Below are positions 23,749 to 33,944 of a stretch of 64,000 bases of DNA, in pieces. Below the pieces are notes generated by a model. The model made no database searches. It had not been told where the DNA came from and saw only the letters and a list, made by a program, of their open reading frames with translations. A program made the position numbers and the translations under genes. Source of the DNA: Nonomuraea thailandensis (lineage in GTDB: Bacteria; Actinomycetota; Actinomycetes; Streptosporangiales; Streptosporangiaceae); assembly GCF_024172165.1 (NCBI RefSeq), contig NZ_JAMZEB010000002.1, positions 8,778,501 to 8,842,500 on the forward strand. Direction: 5' to 3'. Each line of letters starts with the position of its first letter. Within the stretch, counting starts at the first letter, position 1.

Positions 23749-24078
23749 ATGCGTTCCGTCCCGATCCCTGTCGATGTCAGCAAGCTCGCCATCACCTGCG
23801 TCAAGGGCCCGCGTCCGCGGGTGCTCAACAAGGACACCGGCGAGATCAAGACCGACAAGAACGGCAACACCGTCTACGAGGTCACCGTCTCCGTCGAAGA
23901 CGAGTTCGGCCGGATCGAACTCGTCAAGATCGGCATCACCGGCGAACCGCCCATCAGCGTCGGCGATCAGGTCAACGCCGTCGGCCTGCTCGGCTACGTC
24001 TGGGAGATCGCCGGCCGATGGGGCATCGCCTACCGCGCCAACGCCCTGCTCTCGATCAAGGAGACGGCCGATGCGTGA
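23749..24078 (+). CDS. Conserved AICE protein at the head of the transfer operon
   Basis: A 109-aa soluble, beta-rich protein (VYEVTVSVEDEFGRIELVKI; GDQVNAVGLLGYVWEIAG). A strong GAGGAGG precedes the ATG. It overlaps the Tra gene by 8 bp. Its place, first gene after the repressor-controlled promoter and just before the FtsK-type Tra, is that of small activator or accessory proteins of AICEs such as Pra, but I see no sequence proof. It could have an OB-like fold. Confidence 0.7.
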   Translation: MRSVPIPVDVSKLAITCVKGPRPRVLNKDTGEIKTDKNGNTVYEVTVSVEDEFGRIELVKIGITGEPPISVGDQVNAVGLLGYVWEIAGRWGIAYRANALLSIKETADA

Positions 24079-25405
24079 CGCGCTGCTGGTGCTCGCAGTC
24101 CTGGCCGCCCTTGCGGCCGGGCTGTGGGCCTGGCGCCGCTGCCACTACCCGTCCTTCTGGCTCGCGCTCGGCTTCCCGCTCGTCGCCCTGTCAGTACGCG
24201 CCTCGTGGCGGCGGGTCGCCCTCGGCTGCAATCTGACCAAGAAGCGGCAGCGCTTCTGGTTCACCACCGTCCCCGGCCTGGTCGCCTCCACCGGCGTCGT
24301 CCGGGTCCGGCGCAAATGGCAGCGCATCGCCGTGGACACCAAACCGTTCATGTGGCTGCCACTGCCGACCCGGCACGGCTGGCGCGTTACCCTGCACACC
24401 CTGGAGGGCCAGACGCCCGGCGACTACGCCGACGCCGCCGAACGCCTCGCCCACTCCTGGGGCGTACACGCCATCCGTGTGTCCTCCCCCAGGCCCGGCC
24501 GGGTCGTCCTGATGGCCACCATGCGTGACCCGCTGGTCAAGGTCGATGAGCTCCCGCCTTCGCCTGAGCTGCTCAAGGTGACCGTGGGGCGGCTGGAGAC
24601 CGGCAAACCCTGGCTCATCGACTTCCGCACCGTGCCGCACTGGATCAACGCGGGAGCCACCCAGTCCGGCAAATCCAACCTGGCCAACGCACTTATCGTC
24701 GGCCTCGCCCGGCAACCCGTCGCCCTCGTCGGCTTCGACCTCAAGGGCGGCGTGGAGTTCACCCCGTACGCGCCTCGGCTGTCGGCGCTGGCCACCTGCC
24801 GCGCCGAGTCCGTCGGCCTGCTGGATGACCTGGTCGCCCTGATGATCGACCGGATGGGGCTATGCCGACAGGCCGGTGCCCGCAACATCTGGCAGCTCCC
24901 GCCCGGCGTCCGGCCGGTCCCGGTCGTGGTCCTGGTGGATGAGCTGGCCGAGCTCTACCTGATGGCCGACAAGTCCGAGAAGGACGAGATCGCCAAGACG
25001 TCCACCGCGCTGCTGCGGGTCGCCCAGCTTGGGCGGGCGTTCGGCATCTACCTGTTCTGCTGCGGCCAAAGGATCGGCTCCGACCTCGGCCCCGGCGTCA
25101 CCGCGCTCCGAGCCCAGTGCTCCGGACGGATCTGCCACCGCGTCAATGATCCCGAGACCGCCACGATGACCCTCGGCGATCTGGACCCGGCCGCGCTGGT
25201 CTCCGCTCGCGCCATCGCCGCCGAAACGCCCGGCGTGGCCATCGTCGCCGGTCAGGACGGCCAGTGGTACCGCGCCCGCTCCTTCTACGTCACCGAGCAA
25301 GCCGCCGAACACGCCGCCCGCACCCATGCCCACCTCACACCCGCCTGGGACGAGATCACCGCCCACCTGCCCGACTACGACCCGTCCCACCTGCTCGACG
25401 CCTGA
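24071..25405 (+). CDS. FtsK/SpoIIIE-type conjugative DNA translocase (Tra)
   Basis: A 444-aa AAA+ motor. An N-terminal membrane region (ALLVLAVLAALAAGLWAW, then YPSFWLALGFPLVALSV) is followed by the motor domain with Walker A GATQSGKS, Walker B VVVLVDELAEL, and the FtsK-type segments LRVAQLGRAFGIYLFCCGQR and RICHRVNDPETATMTLGD. AICEs move double-stranded DNA between mycelia with such a single protein. ATG 24071 overlaps the preceding gene by 8 bp and starts just before the first membrane helix; the longer in-frame extension overlaps the preceding gene and is rejected. The length fits the family. Confidence 0.95.
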   Translation: MRDALLVLAVLAALAAGLWAWRRCHYPSFWLALGFPLVALSVRASWRRVALGCNLTKKRQRFWFTTVPGLVASTGVVRVRRKWQRIAVDTKPFMWLPLPTRHGWRVTLHTLEGQTPGDYADAAERLAHSWGVHAIRVSSPRPGRVVLMATMRDPLVKVDELPPSPELLKVTVGRLETGKPWLIDFRTVPHWINAGATQSGKSNLANALIVGLARQPVALVGFDLKGGVEFTPYAPRLSALATCRAESVGLLDDLVALMIDRMGLCRQAGARNIWQLPPGVRPVPVVVLVDELAELYLMADKSEKDEIAKTSTALLRVAQLGRAFGIYLFCCGQRIGSDLGPGVTALRAQCSGRICHRVNDPETATMTLGDLDPAALVSARAIAAETPGVAIVAGQDGQWYRARSFYVTEQAAEHAARTHAHLTPAWDEITAHLPDYDPSHLLDA

Positions 25406-25423
25406 ACCACGAAGGGAGGAACG

Positions 25424-26071
25424 ATGCGACGCTTCGCCTGCTGGATGCTCGACACCGGCCCGGTCCTCGTCCTGGCCGTCATCGCGGGTGCCGGATCGTT
25501 CACCCACATCCGCGACACTGCCAGCCAGCACGGCCAGACCGGCTGGATGTCCTGGGCCATCGCCGTCTGCATCGACCTGACCTGCGTTATGGCCGCCCGC
25601 GAACGCCAGCGTGACAAGAAGACCGGCCGCACCCAGCGCGGCCCGCTCTCCTGGCCCGTCCTTGTTCTGACCGGCGGCATCATCCTGTCTCTGGCCGCCA
25701 ACCTCGCCCAAGCCGACCCGACCGTCTGGGGCTGGATCACCGCCGCCACCCCGGCCGGCGCCTTCCTCATCGCCGTCTCGATGCTCGAACGCCGCGCCAC
25801 ACGCCTCGAACCGTTCGCGCGTGAGCCCGCGCCGCTCCTGACCTCGCCTCCAGTCCCGGAACTCATCCCGAACCAAGCACAGGACGAGAACGACACCCAG
25901 GACGAGCAGGCTGACGCTCTCGCGCCCGCACTCGTCGACTACGCCCAACGGATCGCCGACGAACACCACGCCCGGCATGGCAAGCCCATCACCGGTGACG
26001 CCCTGCGTACCCGCCTGGGCGTCTCCAGCCAGCTCGCCACCGCCCTGCTGCGCACCCTGCGCACCGCCTGA
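25424..26071 (+). CDS. DUF2637 membrane protein (Spd-like)
   Basis: A 215-aa protein. Four hydrophobic segments (TGPVLVLAVIAGAGSF; WMSWAIAVCIDLTCVMAA; WPVLVLTGGIILSLAANLAQ; WGWITAATPAGAFLIAVSML) form the DUF2637 domain. A soluble C-terminus ends with an HTH-like stretch (ITGDALRTRLGVSSQLATAL). DUF2637 proteins are standard in actinomycete conjugative elements downstream of tra and are thought to aid intramycelial spread. AAGGGAGG precedes the ATG. Confidence 0.87.
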   Translation: MRRFACWMLDTGPVLVLAVIAGAGSFTHIRDTASQHGQTGWMSWAIAVCIDLTCVMAARERQRDKKTGRTQRGPLSWPVLVLTGGIILSLAANLAQADPTVWGWITAATPAGAFLIAVSMLERRATRLEPFAREPAPLLTSPPVPELIPNQAQDENDTQDEQADALAPALVDYAQRIADEHHARHGKPITGDALRTRLGVSSQLATALLRTLRTA

Positions 26072-26087
26072 AGGGAGAACCCAACTC

Positions 26088-26429
26088 ATGACGTACGACC
26101 ACCGCACCGCCCTCATCAACGGCCTGCTCGACCTGGCCGCCTTCCTCGAAACCCATCCCGACGTACCCGTCTCCTCCAGCGTCACCGTCCACCACTTCCC
26201 CGACCAGACCAGCGACGCCGACCAGCGCGCCGAGATCGACCAGATCGCCACCCTCGTCGGCTCACAGATCGACTACGAGGACTCCCCCTACAGCCACTAC
26301 GCCACCTCGCGCCTGTTCGGCCCGGTGGAATACCGCGCCGTCGCCATCCTGGCCGCCGCCCGCGCCCGCCACGACGCCGAAGCCAGCTACCGCGGCTGCA
26401 TCCAATCCGACCCCGCACCCGCCACCTGA
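26088..26429 (+). CDS. AICE hypothetical protein
   Basis: A 113-aa acidic soluble protein. AAGGGAG precedes ATG 26088; a longer in-frame start would overlap the DUF2637 gene and was rejected. It reads LINGLLDLAAFLETHPDVPV then VTVHHFPDQTSDADQRAEID. No family is recognised by name, though the N-terminal helix plus PVSSSVTV pattern is common in AICE operons. It is part of the tra-to-rep transcript. Confidence 0.75.
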   Translation: MTYDHRTALINGLLDLAAFLETHPDVPVSSSVTVHHFPDQTSDADQRAEIDQIATLVGSQIDYEDSPYSHYATSRLFGPVEYRAVAILAAARARHDAEASYRGCIQSDPAPAT

Positions 26430-26447
26430 TCAGGAGAGGACCCGACC

Positions 26448-26609
26448 ATGCGCATCCGCATCGACGGCACCCGAGCCGAAATCATCGACGCCCTGTTCCG
26501 CCTGCGCCTGCACTTCACCGTCATCGGCGTCTCACGCGCCTACCTGGACCGCACCCGCCCTCACCACTGGCGCATCTACCTCACCACCGCTCGCAACAGG
26601 CAGAAGTGA
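26448..26609 (+). CDS. Small AICE protein
   Basis: A 53-aa basic protein (MRIRIDGTRAEIIDALFRLR, then VSRAYLDRTRPHHWRIYLTT). AGGAG precedes the ATG by about 10 bases. Its TGA overlaps the next gene's GTG as GTGA. Codon use matches the operon. Function unknown; the first residues resemble the N-terminus of small AICE proteins annotated only as hypothetical. Confidence 0.65.
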   Translation: MRIRIDGTRAEIIDALFRLRLHFTVIGVSRAYLDRTRPHHWRIYLTTARNRQK

Positions 26610-26728
26610 CCGAGATGAACGAGGTGATCCATTACTGCTGCTGCACCTGCAACGGCACCGGCCTCGATCCCGAGAACGCCCGCTGCCGCGACTGCGACGG
26701 CACCGGCATCGACAACCACGGCGCCTAA
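26606..26728 (+). CDS. Tiny DnaJ-type zinc-knuckle protein
   Basis: A 40-aa protein with two CxxCxGxG-type knuckles (CTCNGTG and CRDCDGTG), like a single DnaJ zinc module. GTG 26606 overlaps the preceding stop (GTGA); ATG 26615 is an alternative. It is the second small zinc-binding protein of the element. Function unknown. Confidence 0.65.
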   Translation: MTEMNEVIHYCCCTCNGTGLDPENARCRDCDGTGIDNHGA

Positions 26729-26823
26729 CGCGCAGCGCCCCCGGCCTGGCCGCACATCCGCCAAGACACACGCCAGGTCGAGGGCCATCCCTTCACCCCA
26801 ACGAGCGAAAGGAGAACACCATC

Positions 26824-28178
<1,355 letters not shown>

Positions 28179-28182
<4 letters not shown>

Positions 28183-28355
28183 GCACCCTCGCCAAGCTCT
28201 GGACCGTGGAGGACGTAGCCACCTTCCTCGGCGTCCCGATCGCCACCCTCTATCAGTGGCGACACCACCGCACCGGCCCCAGAGGCCACAGAATCGGCCG
28301 ACACCTGCGCTACGTGCCTGAGGACGTCATGTCCTGGGTCCAGGACCAGGAGTAG
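28179..28355 (+). CDS. xis: Excisionase
   Basis: A 58-aa MerR-like HTH_17 protein (LWTVEDVATFLGVPIATLYQ, then a wing GPRGHRIGRHLRYV). This is the standard AICE excisionase fold. ATG 28179 follows GGAGGG and overlaps the rep stop as ATGA. It lies 3 bp upstream of the integrase gene. It should direct the integrase towards excision by bending attachment-site DNA. Confidence 0.9.
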
Positions 28356-28358
28356 CCC

Positions 28359-29585
28359 ATGGCCTTCGTCAAGGACCTCTGGACCAAGACAGTCCGAACC
28401 CCCGACGGCAAGTCGCAGAAGGCCAAGACCGCGCGCCACGGCAAGGGCAAGCGCTGGCTCGCCGTCTGGGTGGACCCCGACGGCAAGGAACGCTCGACCG
28501 CCTACGACCGCAAGGCCGACGCCGAGCGCAAGATCGCCACCATGGGCGCTGACATCGCCCGCGGCGACTACATCGACCCAAACGCAGGCAAAGTCATCTT
28601 CGGCGACCTCGCCGAACGGTGGCTCGCCTCGCGGATCGTGGATCCATCGACCAAGATTCGATACGAGTACATCCACCGGCTCCATGTCGCGCCAACGTTC
28701 GCGAAGCGCCAGGTGAAGAGCATCAAGCCGTCCCAGATCCAGGCGTGGATCAGTCACCTGAGCAGCCGTTTCGAGACCTCGACCGTACAGACGGCCTTCC
28801 TGGTCCTTCAGGGCATTCTCGATCTTGCCGTCGCCGACGAGGCGATCAAGCGCAGTCCCGCCAAGTCGCCGATCGTCCAGGCGCCGAAGCGCACTGCCGA
28901 AGAGATCACAGCGTGGTCAGACGAACGGGTCCATGCCCTGATCGACGCGCACCCCGCACTCTTCCGCCTCTTGCCCATGCTTGGGGCCGCCTGCGGGCTG
29001 CGGCAAGGCGAGCTCTTCGGCCTGGCCCTCGAAGACATCGACTCCGAGGACCGTGTTCTCCGCGTGCGGCGGCAGATCAAGAAGCTTGGAGCCGACCACG
29101 TCTTCGCACTGCCGAAGAACGACCGTGAGCGAGTCGTACCGCTGCCTGACTGGGCGGCCGAGGCCATCAGGCGGCACGTCTCGGCCTATCCCCCGTTGCC
29201 CTGCTCTCTGCCTTGGGAGAGGGTGAACGGCAAGCTTCGTACGCACAACCTGCTGTTCCGCTGGACAGACGACCACTTCATCAAGGCCAGAAGCTACAGC
29301 GAGGCCGTCTGGAAGCCCGCTCTTGTGGCTGCGGGCGTGATCCCGGCGCCGGACAAGGACTCCCGCCAGCGCCGGCGCTACACCACCTCGCGCAAAGAGG
29401 GGCTGCACCAACTCCGCCACTACTACGCGAGCGTCATGCTGACTGGCGGCGTTTCGGTCAAGGAACTCGCCGAGTATCTAGGCCACGCCGACCCAGGCTT
29501 CACCCTCCGCGTCTACGCCCACATGATGCCGGGCTCCCACGATCGCGCTCGCAGAGCGATTGACGAGCGCTTCTTCCGTCCGTAA
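28359..29585 (+). CDS. int: Tyrosine-recombinase integrase
   Basis: A 408-aa site-specific recombinase. An N-terminal arm-binding region and a SAM-like core-binding domain (FGDLAERWLASRIVDPSTKI) precede the catalytic domain. The catalytic residues are readable: Arg in AACGLRQGELFGL, HxxR in GLHQLRHYYASVM, His in YLGHADPGFT and the nucleophile Tyr in RVYAHMMPG. It should recombine the 38-bp cores at 10659 and 30392. It is close to the right att site, separated from it only by the DUF4240 gene. The length is typical for AICE integrases. Confidence 0.95.
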   Translation: MAFVKDLWTKTVRTPDGKSQKAKTARHGKGKRWLAVWVDPDGKERSTAYDRKADAERKIATMGADIARGDYIDPNAGKVIFGDLAERWLASRIVDPSTKIRYEYIHRLHVAPTFAKRQVKSIKPSQIQAWISHLSSRFETSTVQTAFLVLQGILDLAVADEAIKRSPAKSPIVQAPKRTAEEITAWSDERVHALIDAHPALFRLLPMLGAACGLRQGELFGLALEDIDSEDRVLRVRRQIKKLGADHVFALPKNDRERVVPLPDWAAEAIRRHVSAYPPLPCSLPWERVNGKLRTHNLLFRWTDDHFIKARSYSEAVWKPALVAAGVIPAPDKDSRQRRRYTTSRKEGLHQLRHYYASVMLTGGVSVKELAEYLGHADPGFTLRVYAHMMPGSHDRARRAIDERFFRP

Positions 29586-29610
29586 GGGGCCGCTACGGCA
29601 GCGTAGAGGG

Positions 29611-30228
29611 TTACCGCTGATCCCGATAACGGGCTATCCGTGGAAGTCTGCGAGCCAGCTCTTGCTCATCGTCGAAATCCCACTGCTCTCCATGGGGGAC
29701 ACTGCCGAGCGCCGGGATCAGGGGGAACCCGCCTGAAGCGCGCCGAGCGTGCACGGCTTCGCTGAGTCCGGTCGGGTCCTTACCGGTCACCTGTTCATAG
29801 GCGTCGGACGCCACGTAGGCCAGCGACTCGAACTCAGGACGATCTTCACTCATCCGCTCCGGATTCCGAGGCCGGCGCTTGGCATACAAGTCCTTCGGCT
29901 TCAGCAGGTGGAGCACCTGCGGCAGCTCGATCAATCGATCAGGGCAGTCGGCCACAGCCTCGAACGTGTCGCGCCCCAGGCCGACGAGCCAGTTCACGAA
30001 GTACTCGAAGCCGTTCAGCGAGCCCTTCTGGAACACGAACCAGTACGCCGCATAGAGGTCGATGGTGCAACCACGGTCCCGAGTGGTCGTCCACCAGATG
30101 TCATAGTCGATGATTTCTTCGACCGGGCGCTGAGAGAGCTCGTCCACCAACCACGCGACACGCGCTTCCCTCGTATCGGTCTCACGTCCGGAACGCTCGA
30201 TCAGGTCCCAGAACTCATCGACATCCAT
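29611..30228 (-). CDS. DUF4240-family cargo protein
   Basis: An intact 205-aa protein. It begins MDVDEFWDLIERSGRE, has the family block IIDYDIWWTTTRDRG and YAAYWFVFQKGSLNGFEYFV, and ends with ASGGFPLIPALGSV. The start at 30228 is preferred to GTG 30246 because the family begins with this MDxDxFW motif. The function of DUF4240 is unknown. It lies between int and the right att core, so it is inside the element. A broken relative is at 137-702, outside it. It is convergent with int (25-bp gap). Confidence 0.8.
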   Translation of the reverse strand: MDVDEFWDLIERSGRETDTREARVAWLVDELSQRPVEEIIDYDIWWTTTRDRGCTIDLYAAYWFVFQKGSLNGFEYFVNWLVGLGRDTFEAVADCPDRLIELPQVLHLLKPKDLYAKRRPRNPERMSEDRPEFESLAYVASDAYEQVTGKDPTGLSEAVHARRASGGFPLIPALGSVPHGEQWDFDDEQELARRLPRIARYRDQR

Positions 30229-30268
30229 GCCGCGTGATGCTCGCACCCCGGGGCCGTCGTGTAAAGAT

Positions 30269-30292
30269 CACGGAACAGGGACGGAACCGAGG
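30269..30292 (+). other. Putative integrase arm-type site, right
   Basis: CACGGAACAG followed one base later by GACGGAAC, in the same orientation as the left copy at 10801-10823, with about 20 of 23 bases equal. It lies 99 bp from the right core. Confidence 0.55.
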
Positions 30293-30358
30293 ATCAGTCA
30301 GCGCTTCGGCGGACCCGGCCCACCCCACAGGAAGCGCCGGGTTCCCGCACGTCAACGC

Positions 30359-31522
30359 CTACTTGAGAAGCTGGCGGGCCATGACCATTCTCTGGATCTG
30401 GTTGGTGCCCTCGTAGATCTGGGTGATCTTGGCGTCACGCATCATGCGCTCCACCGGAAAGTCCTTCGTGTAGCCGTACCCACCCAGCAACTGCACCGCA
30501 TCCGTCGTGATCTCCATGGCCGCGTCCGAAGCCGCGCACTTCGCCGCACTCGACAGGAACGTCAGGTCCTTCTGCGGCTCCCCGTGCATCGCGCGTTCCG
30601 ACTTGGCCGCCGCGTGGTAGGTGAGCTGCCGCGCCGCCTCCAGCTTCATCGACATGTCGGCGATCATGAACTGGAGGCCCTGGAAGTCGGCCACCGGCCG
30701 GCCGAACTGCTTGCGTTCCTTGACGTAGCCGATGGCGAAGTCGAGGGCGCCCTGGGCGATGCCGAGGGCCTGGGCGGCGATGGTGATGCGGGTGTGGTCG
30801 AGGGTGGCGAGGGCCGTCTTGAAGCCGGTGCCGGGGGCGCCGATCATGCGGTCGGCGGGGATGCGGACGTTGTCCAGGATGACCTGGCGGGTGGGCGAGC
30901 CCTTGATGCCGAGCTTCTTCTCCTTGGGGCCGAACGAGACGCCTTCGTCCGACTTCTCCACGAGGAAGGCGGAGATGCCGCGGGCGCCGGCCGCGGGGTC
31001 CGTGACCGCCATCAGGGTGTAGTACTCGGAGACGCCGGCGTTGGTGATCCACATCTTGACGCCGTTGAGCACGTACGAGTCCCCGTCCGCCACCGCGCGG
31101 GTCTTCATGGCCGCCGCGTCCGAGCCGGCCTCGGGCTCCGACAGCGCGTACGAGAACATCGCCTCGCCCCTGGCGACCGGCGCCAGGTAGCGGGACTTGA
31201 GCTCCTCCGAAGCCGAGAGCAGGAGCGGGACCGTGCCGAGCTTGTTGACGGCGGGAATGAGGGAGGAGGACGCGCAGGCGCGGGCCACCTCCTCGATGAC
31301 GATGACCGTGGCCAGCGCGTCGGCCCCGGCGCCGCCGTACTGCTCGGGCACGTGTACGGCGTGCAGGTCGGCCGCCACGAGCGCCTTGTAGACGTCCCAG
31401 GAGAACTCCTCGGTCTCGTCGATCTCGGCGGCGTGCGGTGCGATCTTCTCGTCGGCCAGGGCGCGGACCGTCTCCCTGAGCATGTCGTGCTCTTCGGCGG
31501 GCGCATAGAGAGGGAAGCTCAT
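30359..31522 (-). CDS. Acyl-CoA dehydrogenase, integration target of the AICE
   Basis: A 387-aa FAD enzyme that introduces the alpha-beta double bond of acyl-CoA in fatty-acid or branched-chain breakdown. All three domains are present: N-terminal helices, the middle beta domain with FSYALSEPEAGSDAAAMKTR and the WITNAG flavin motif, and the C-terminal helical domain with RKQFGRP, LLGGYGYTKDFPVERMMRDA and the catalytic-base motif IYEGTNQIQ (Glu about residue 371). Bases 30392-30429 within it are the att core. The codons after the core (to 30359) were brought in by the element and encode the same RMVMARQLLK end as the displaced original at 10626, with synonymous changes. The enzyme should be fully functional. 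Confidence 0.95.
   Translation of the reverse strand: MSFPLYAPAEEHDMLRETVRALADEKIAPHAAEIDETEEFSWDVYKALVAADLHAVHVPEQYGGAGADALATVIVIEEVARACASSSLIPAVNKLGTVPLLLSASEELKSRYLAPVARGEAMFSYALSEPEAGSDAAAMKTRAVADGDSYVLNGVKMWITNAGVSEYYTLMAVTDPAAGARGISAFLVEKSDEGVSFGPKEKKLGIKGSPTRQVILDNVRIPADRMIGAPGTGFKTALATLDHTRITIAAQALGIAQGALDFAIGYVKERKQFGRPVADFQGLQFMIADMSMKLEAARQLTYHAAAKSERAMHGEPQKDLTFLSSAAKCAASDAAMEITTDAVQLLGGYGYTKDFPVERMMRDAKITQIYEGTNQIQRMVMARQLLK
30392..30429. other. Right att core (38 bp)
   Basis: A perfect copy of 10659-10696. On the gene strand it encodes ITQIYEGTNQIQ, the catalytic-base motif of the acyl-CoA dehydrogenase. Identity ends abruptly on both sides: beyond it the left copy continues as element DNA and the right copy as the gene body. 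Strand exchange by the integrase must lie within it. Confidence 0.92.
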
Positions 31523-31646
31523 GCATCAGATACTAGGACGTCCGACCATCTTGTTACCAGCCGGTACGGTTTGCGAAGAGATGCAGGTGGCACGTAGGAG
31601 TAGCGGGGGCCGGTAGCATGCCTGCGCGATCGAAAGGAGCTCCCTC

Positions 31647-32960
31647 GTGCCATATCGCCTCACGGTGATCGGGACCGGATATCTGGGCATCACCCATGCG
31701 GCCTGCATGGCTGATCTCGGGTTCGACGTCCTGGGCCTCGACATCGACGCCGACAAGATCAACCGACTCAACGCGGGCGAGCTCCCCATCCACGAACCCG
31801 GCCTCGAGCCCGTGCTCCGCCGCGGCCTCGACTCCGGCCGGCTGCGCTTCACCACCTCCTACGAGGAGGTCGCCGCCTTCGGCGACGTGCACTTCGTCTG
31901 CGTCGGCACCCCGCAGAAGCGTGGCGAGTACGCCGCCGACGTGACGTACATGGACGCGGCCATCGAGTCCCTCGCCCCGCTCCTCGATCGCGAGTGCCTG
32001 GTCGTCGGCAAGTCCACCGTGCCCGTCGGCACGGCCGAGCGGCTGGTCGACAAGCTGGCCAGGCTCGCCCCGGCCGGCGCCGAGGCCGAGCTGGCCTGGA
32101 ACCCCGAGTTCCTGCGCGAGGGCTTCGCCGTCGAGGACACCCTGCGCCCCAACCGCATCGTGCTCGGCGTGCGCAGCGAGCGGGCGGAGAAGATGCTGCG
32201 CGAGGTGTACGAGCCGCTGGGCGAGGTGCCGATCGTGGTGACCGACTTCGCCACGGCCGAGCTGGTCAAGACGGCCGCCAACGCGTTCCTGGCCACCAAG
32301 ATCTCCTTCATCAACGCCATGGCCGAGGTCTGCGAGGCCGCGCACGCCGACGTGCAGCTGCTGTCCGAGGCCCTGTCGTACGACGACCGCATCGGCGGCC
32401 GCTACCTCAACGCCGGGCTCGGGTTCGGCGGCGGGTGCCTGCCCAAGGACATCAGGGCGTTCATGGCACGGGCCGGCGAGCTGGGGGCGGACCAGGCGCT
32501 GACGTTCCTGCGCGAGGTGGACGCGATCAACATGCGCCGCCGCGCCCGCATGGTCGACCTGGCCAGGGAGCTGGCCGGCGGCTCCTTCCACGGCTGCACC
32601 GTGGGCGTGCTCGGAGCGGCCTTCAAGCCGAACTCCGACGACATCCGCGACTCCCCCGCCCTCGACGTCGCCGTCACCATCGGCCACCAGGGCGGACAGG
32701 TCACCGTGTACGACCCGATCGCCCTCGACAACGCCCGCAAGGCCCACCCCGAGCTGAACTACGGCACGTCGGCCGTCGAAGCGGTTCGCGGGGCGCACGT
32801 GGTGCTGCTGCTCACGGAGTGGCAGGAGTTCCTGCAGCTCGACCCGGTGGAGCTGGGGGCCGTGGTGGCGACCCGGCGCATCGTGGACGGCCGCAACGCG
32901 CTCAACTCCGAGATGTGGCGCTCCGCCGGATGGCACTACCGCGCCCTCGGCCGCCCATAG
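31647..32960 (+). CDS. UDP-glucose 6-dehydrogenase
   Basis: A 437-aa NAD-dependent enzyme that oxidises UDP-glucose to UDP-glucuronate for cell-surface polysaccharides. The N-terminal Rossmann motif is GTGYLGITHAACMADLGFDV. The middle helix has TAELVKTAANAFLATKISF. The catalytic Cys lies in FGGGCLPKDIRAF. The C-terminal UDP-binding domain has GAAFKPNSDDIRDSP. GTG 31647 follows AAAGGAG. A GDP-mannose dehydrogenase is the main alternative in this superfamily. It is divergent from the acyl-CoA dehydrogenase gene. Confidence 0.92.
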   Translation: MPYRLTVIGTGYLGITHAACMADLGFDVLGLDIDADKINRLNAGELPIHEPGLEPVLRRGLDSGRLRFTTSYEEVAAFGDVHFVCVGTPQKRGEYAADVTYMDAAIESLAPLLDRECLVVGKSTVPVGTAERLVDKLARLAPAGAEAELAWNPEFLREGFAVEDTLRPNRIVLGVRSERAEKMLREVYEPLGEVPIVVTDFATAELVKTAANAFLATKISFINAMAEVCEAAHADVQLLSEALSYDDRIGGRYLNAGLGFGGGCLPKDIRAFMARAGELGADQALTFLREVDAINMRRRARMVDLARELAGGSFHGCTVGVLGAAFKPNSDDIRDSPALDVAVTIGHQGGQVTVYDPIALDNARKAHPELNYGTSAVEAVRGAHVVLLLTEWQEFLQLDPVELGAVVATRRIVDGRNALNSEMWRSAGWHYRALGRP

Positions 32961-32981
32961 TCCCAGCCGTGTGCCGCGTTC

Positions 32982-33869
32982 CTACCGCAGGTGACGCACC
33001 CACTGCGTCATGAGCGGCCGGTAGCCTCGCCGTGCCCAGAACGGCGTCGACAGCGGGTTCGGCAGAGCGTGGTGCAGCAGCATGACCGACACCCCCCTCC
33101 TCGCCGCCTCCTCGTGCGCCACGCCGGTGAGCGCCGCGCCCACGCCGCGGCCCCGCGCCCACGGCTCGACGTACATGACCCCCAGGTACGCCGCGGGCGC
33201 GACGTTCACGGCATGGGAGATCCACCCGGACCGACCCGGCGGCTCCACGATGACGCACCCTGCGGCACGGCCGTCCACCTCGGCCAGCCAGCACCAGTTC
33301 AGCGGCAGCACCTCGGCCTCCACCGACTCCCTGAGCCGCTCCCTGGTGGACGCGCGCACCGTCACCCACCCCCACTGCGCGTCGTACGCCACCAGCCGCT
33401 CGTACATCCCCGTCATCGCCTCGACGTCGTCCGGCCGGGCCGGGCGGACGGCCAGGTCGCTCGCGCCCGGGCCGCCGGGGCGGACGCCGCGGACGGCCAG
33501 TGAGGTGATGGGGGCGAAGCCGCGGACGGCCAGCGCCCGGACGGGGGCGGTGTCGTGGCTGGGCCACAACACGCTGAGCGCCTGCCCGGGCTCGCCGCCG
33601 CGGGGCATGGCCAGCCACCGGTCGAGCAGCGCGCCGAGCGCGGCCTCCGGGTCGGGTCCCGCGGCGCGGGCGCGCAGGCGGTGGACGACCAGCGGGGACC
33701 AGCACGCGGGCAGGGTGTCGGGGTGGAGCCGGTCCACGGCGGCCAGGCCGACGGCGTCCGGCACCTCCAGCAGCTCCTCGCCGCGCTTGGCGATCAGCTC
33801 GTCCTGTCCGGCAAGGAGGGGGTCGGCGGCGTACACGCGGGCCGCGTGCCCCTTGGTCGGGTCGTCCAT
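32982..33869 (-). CDS. GNAT-family N-acetyltransferase
   Basis: A 295-aa protein. The first 140 residues are unrecognised; the C-terminal half is a GNAT fold (VRPARPDDVEAMTGMYERLV at the start, acetyl-CoA loop YVEPWARGRGVGAALTGVAH, end FWARRGYRPL). The substrate is unknown. The long N-terminus may be a second, degenerate GNAT half. It converges on the UDP-glucose dehydrogenase gene with a 21-bp gap. Confidence 0.82.
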   Translation of the reverse strand: MDDPTKGHAARVYAADPLLAGQDELIAKRGEELLEVPDAVGLAAVDRLHPDTLPACWSPLVVHRLRARAAGPDPEAALGALLDRWLAMPRGGEPGQALSVLWPSHDTAPVRALAVRGFAPITSLAVRGVRPGGPGASDLAVRPARPDDVEAMTGMYERLVAYDAQWGWVTVRASTRERLRESVEAEVLPLNWCWLAEVDGRAAGCVIVEPPGRSGWISHAVNVAPAAYLGVMYVEPWARGRGVGAALTGVAHEEAARRGVSVMLLHHALPNPLSTPFWARRGYRPLMTQWVRHLR

Positions 33870-33944
33870 GGCCGCACCCTAGCCGCCACGACCCCCGGGA
33901 AAAAGGCGGTTTACCGGCCGCTTATGGCTCTGTGACCGAGGCTC

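Noticed and set aside
23687..24070. A longer start for the Tra protein
   Set aside because: The extension is Ser/Thr/Arg-rich shadow sequence of the 109-aa gene; ATG 24071 begins right before the first membrane helix.
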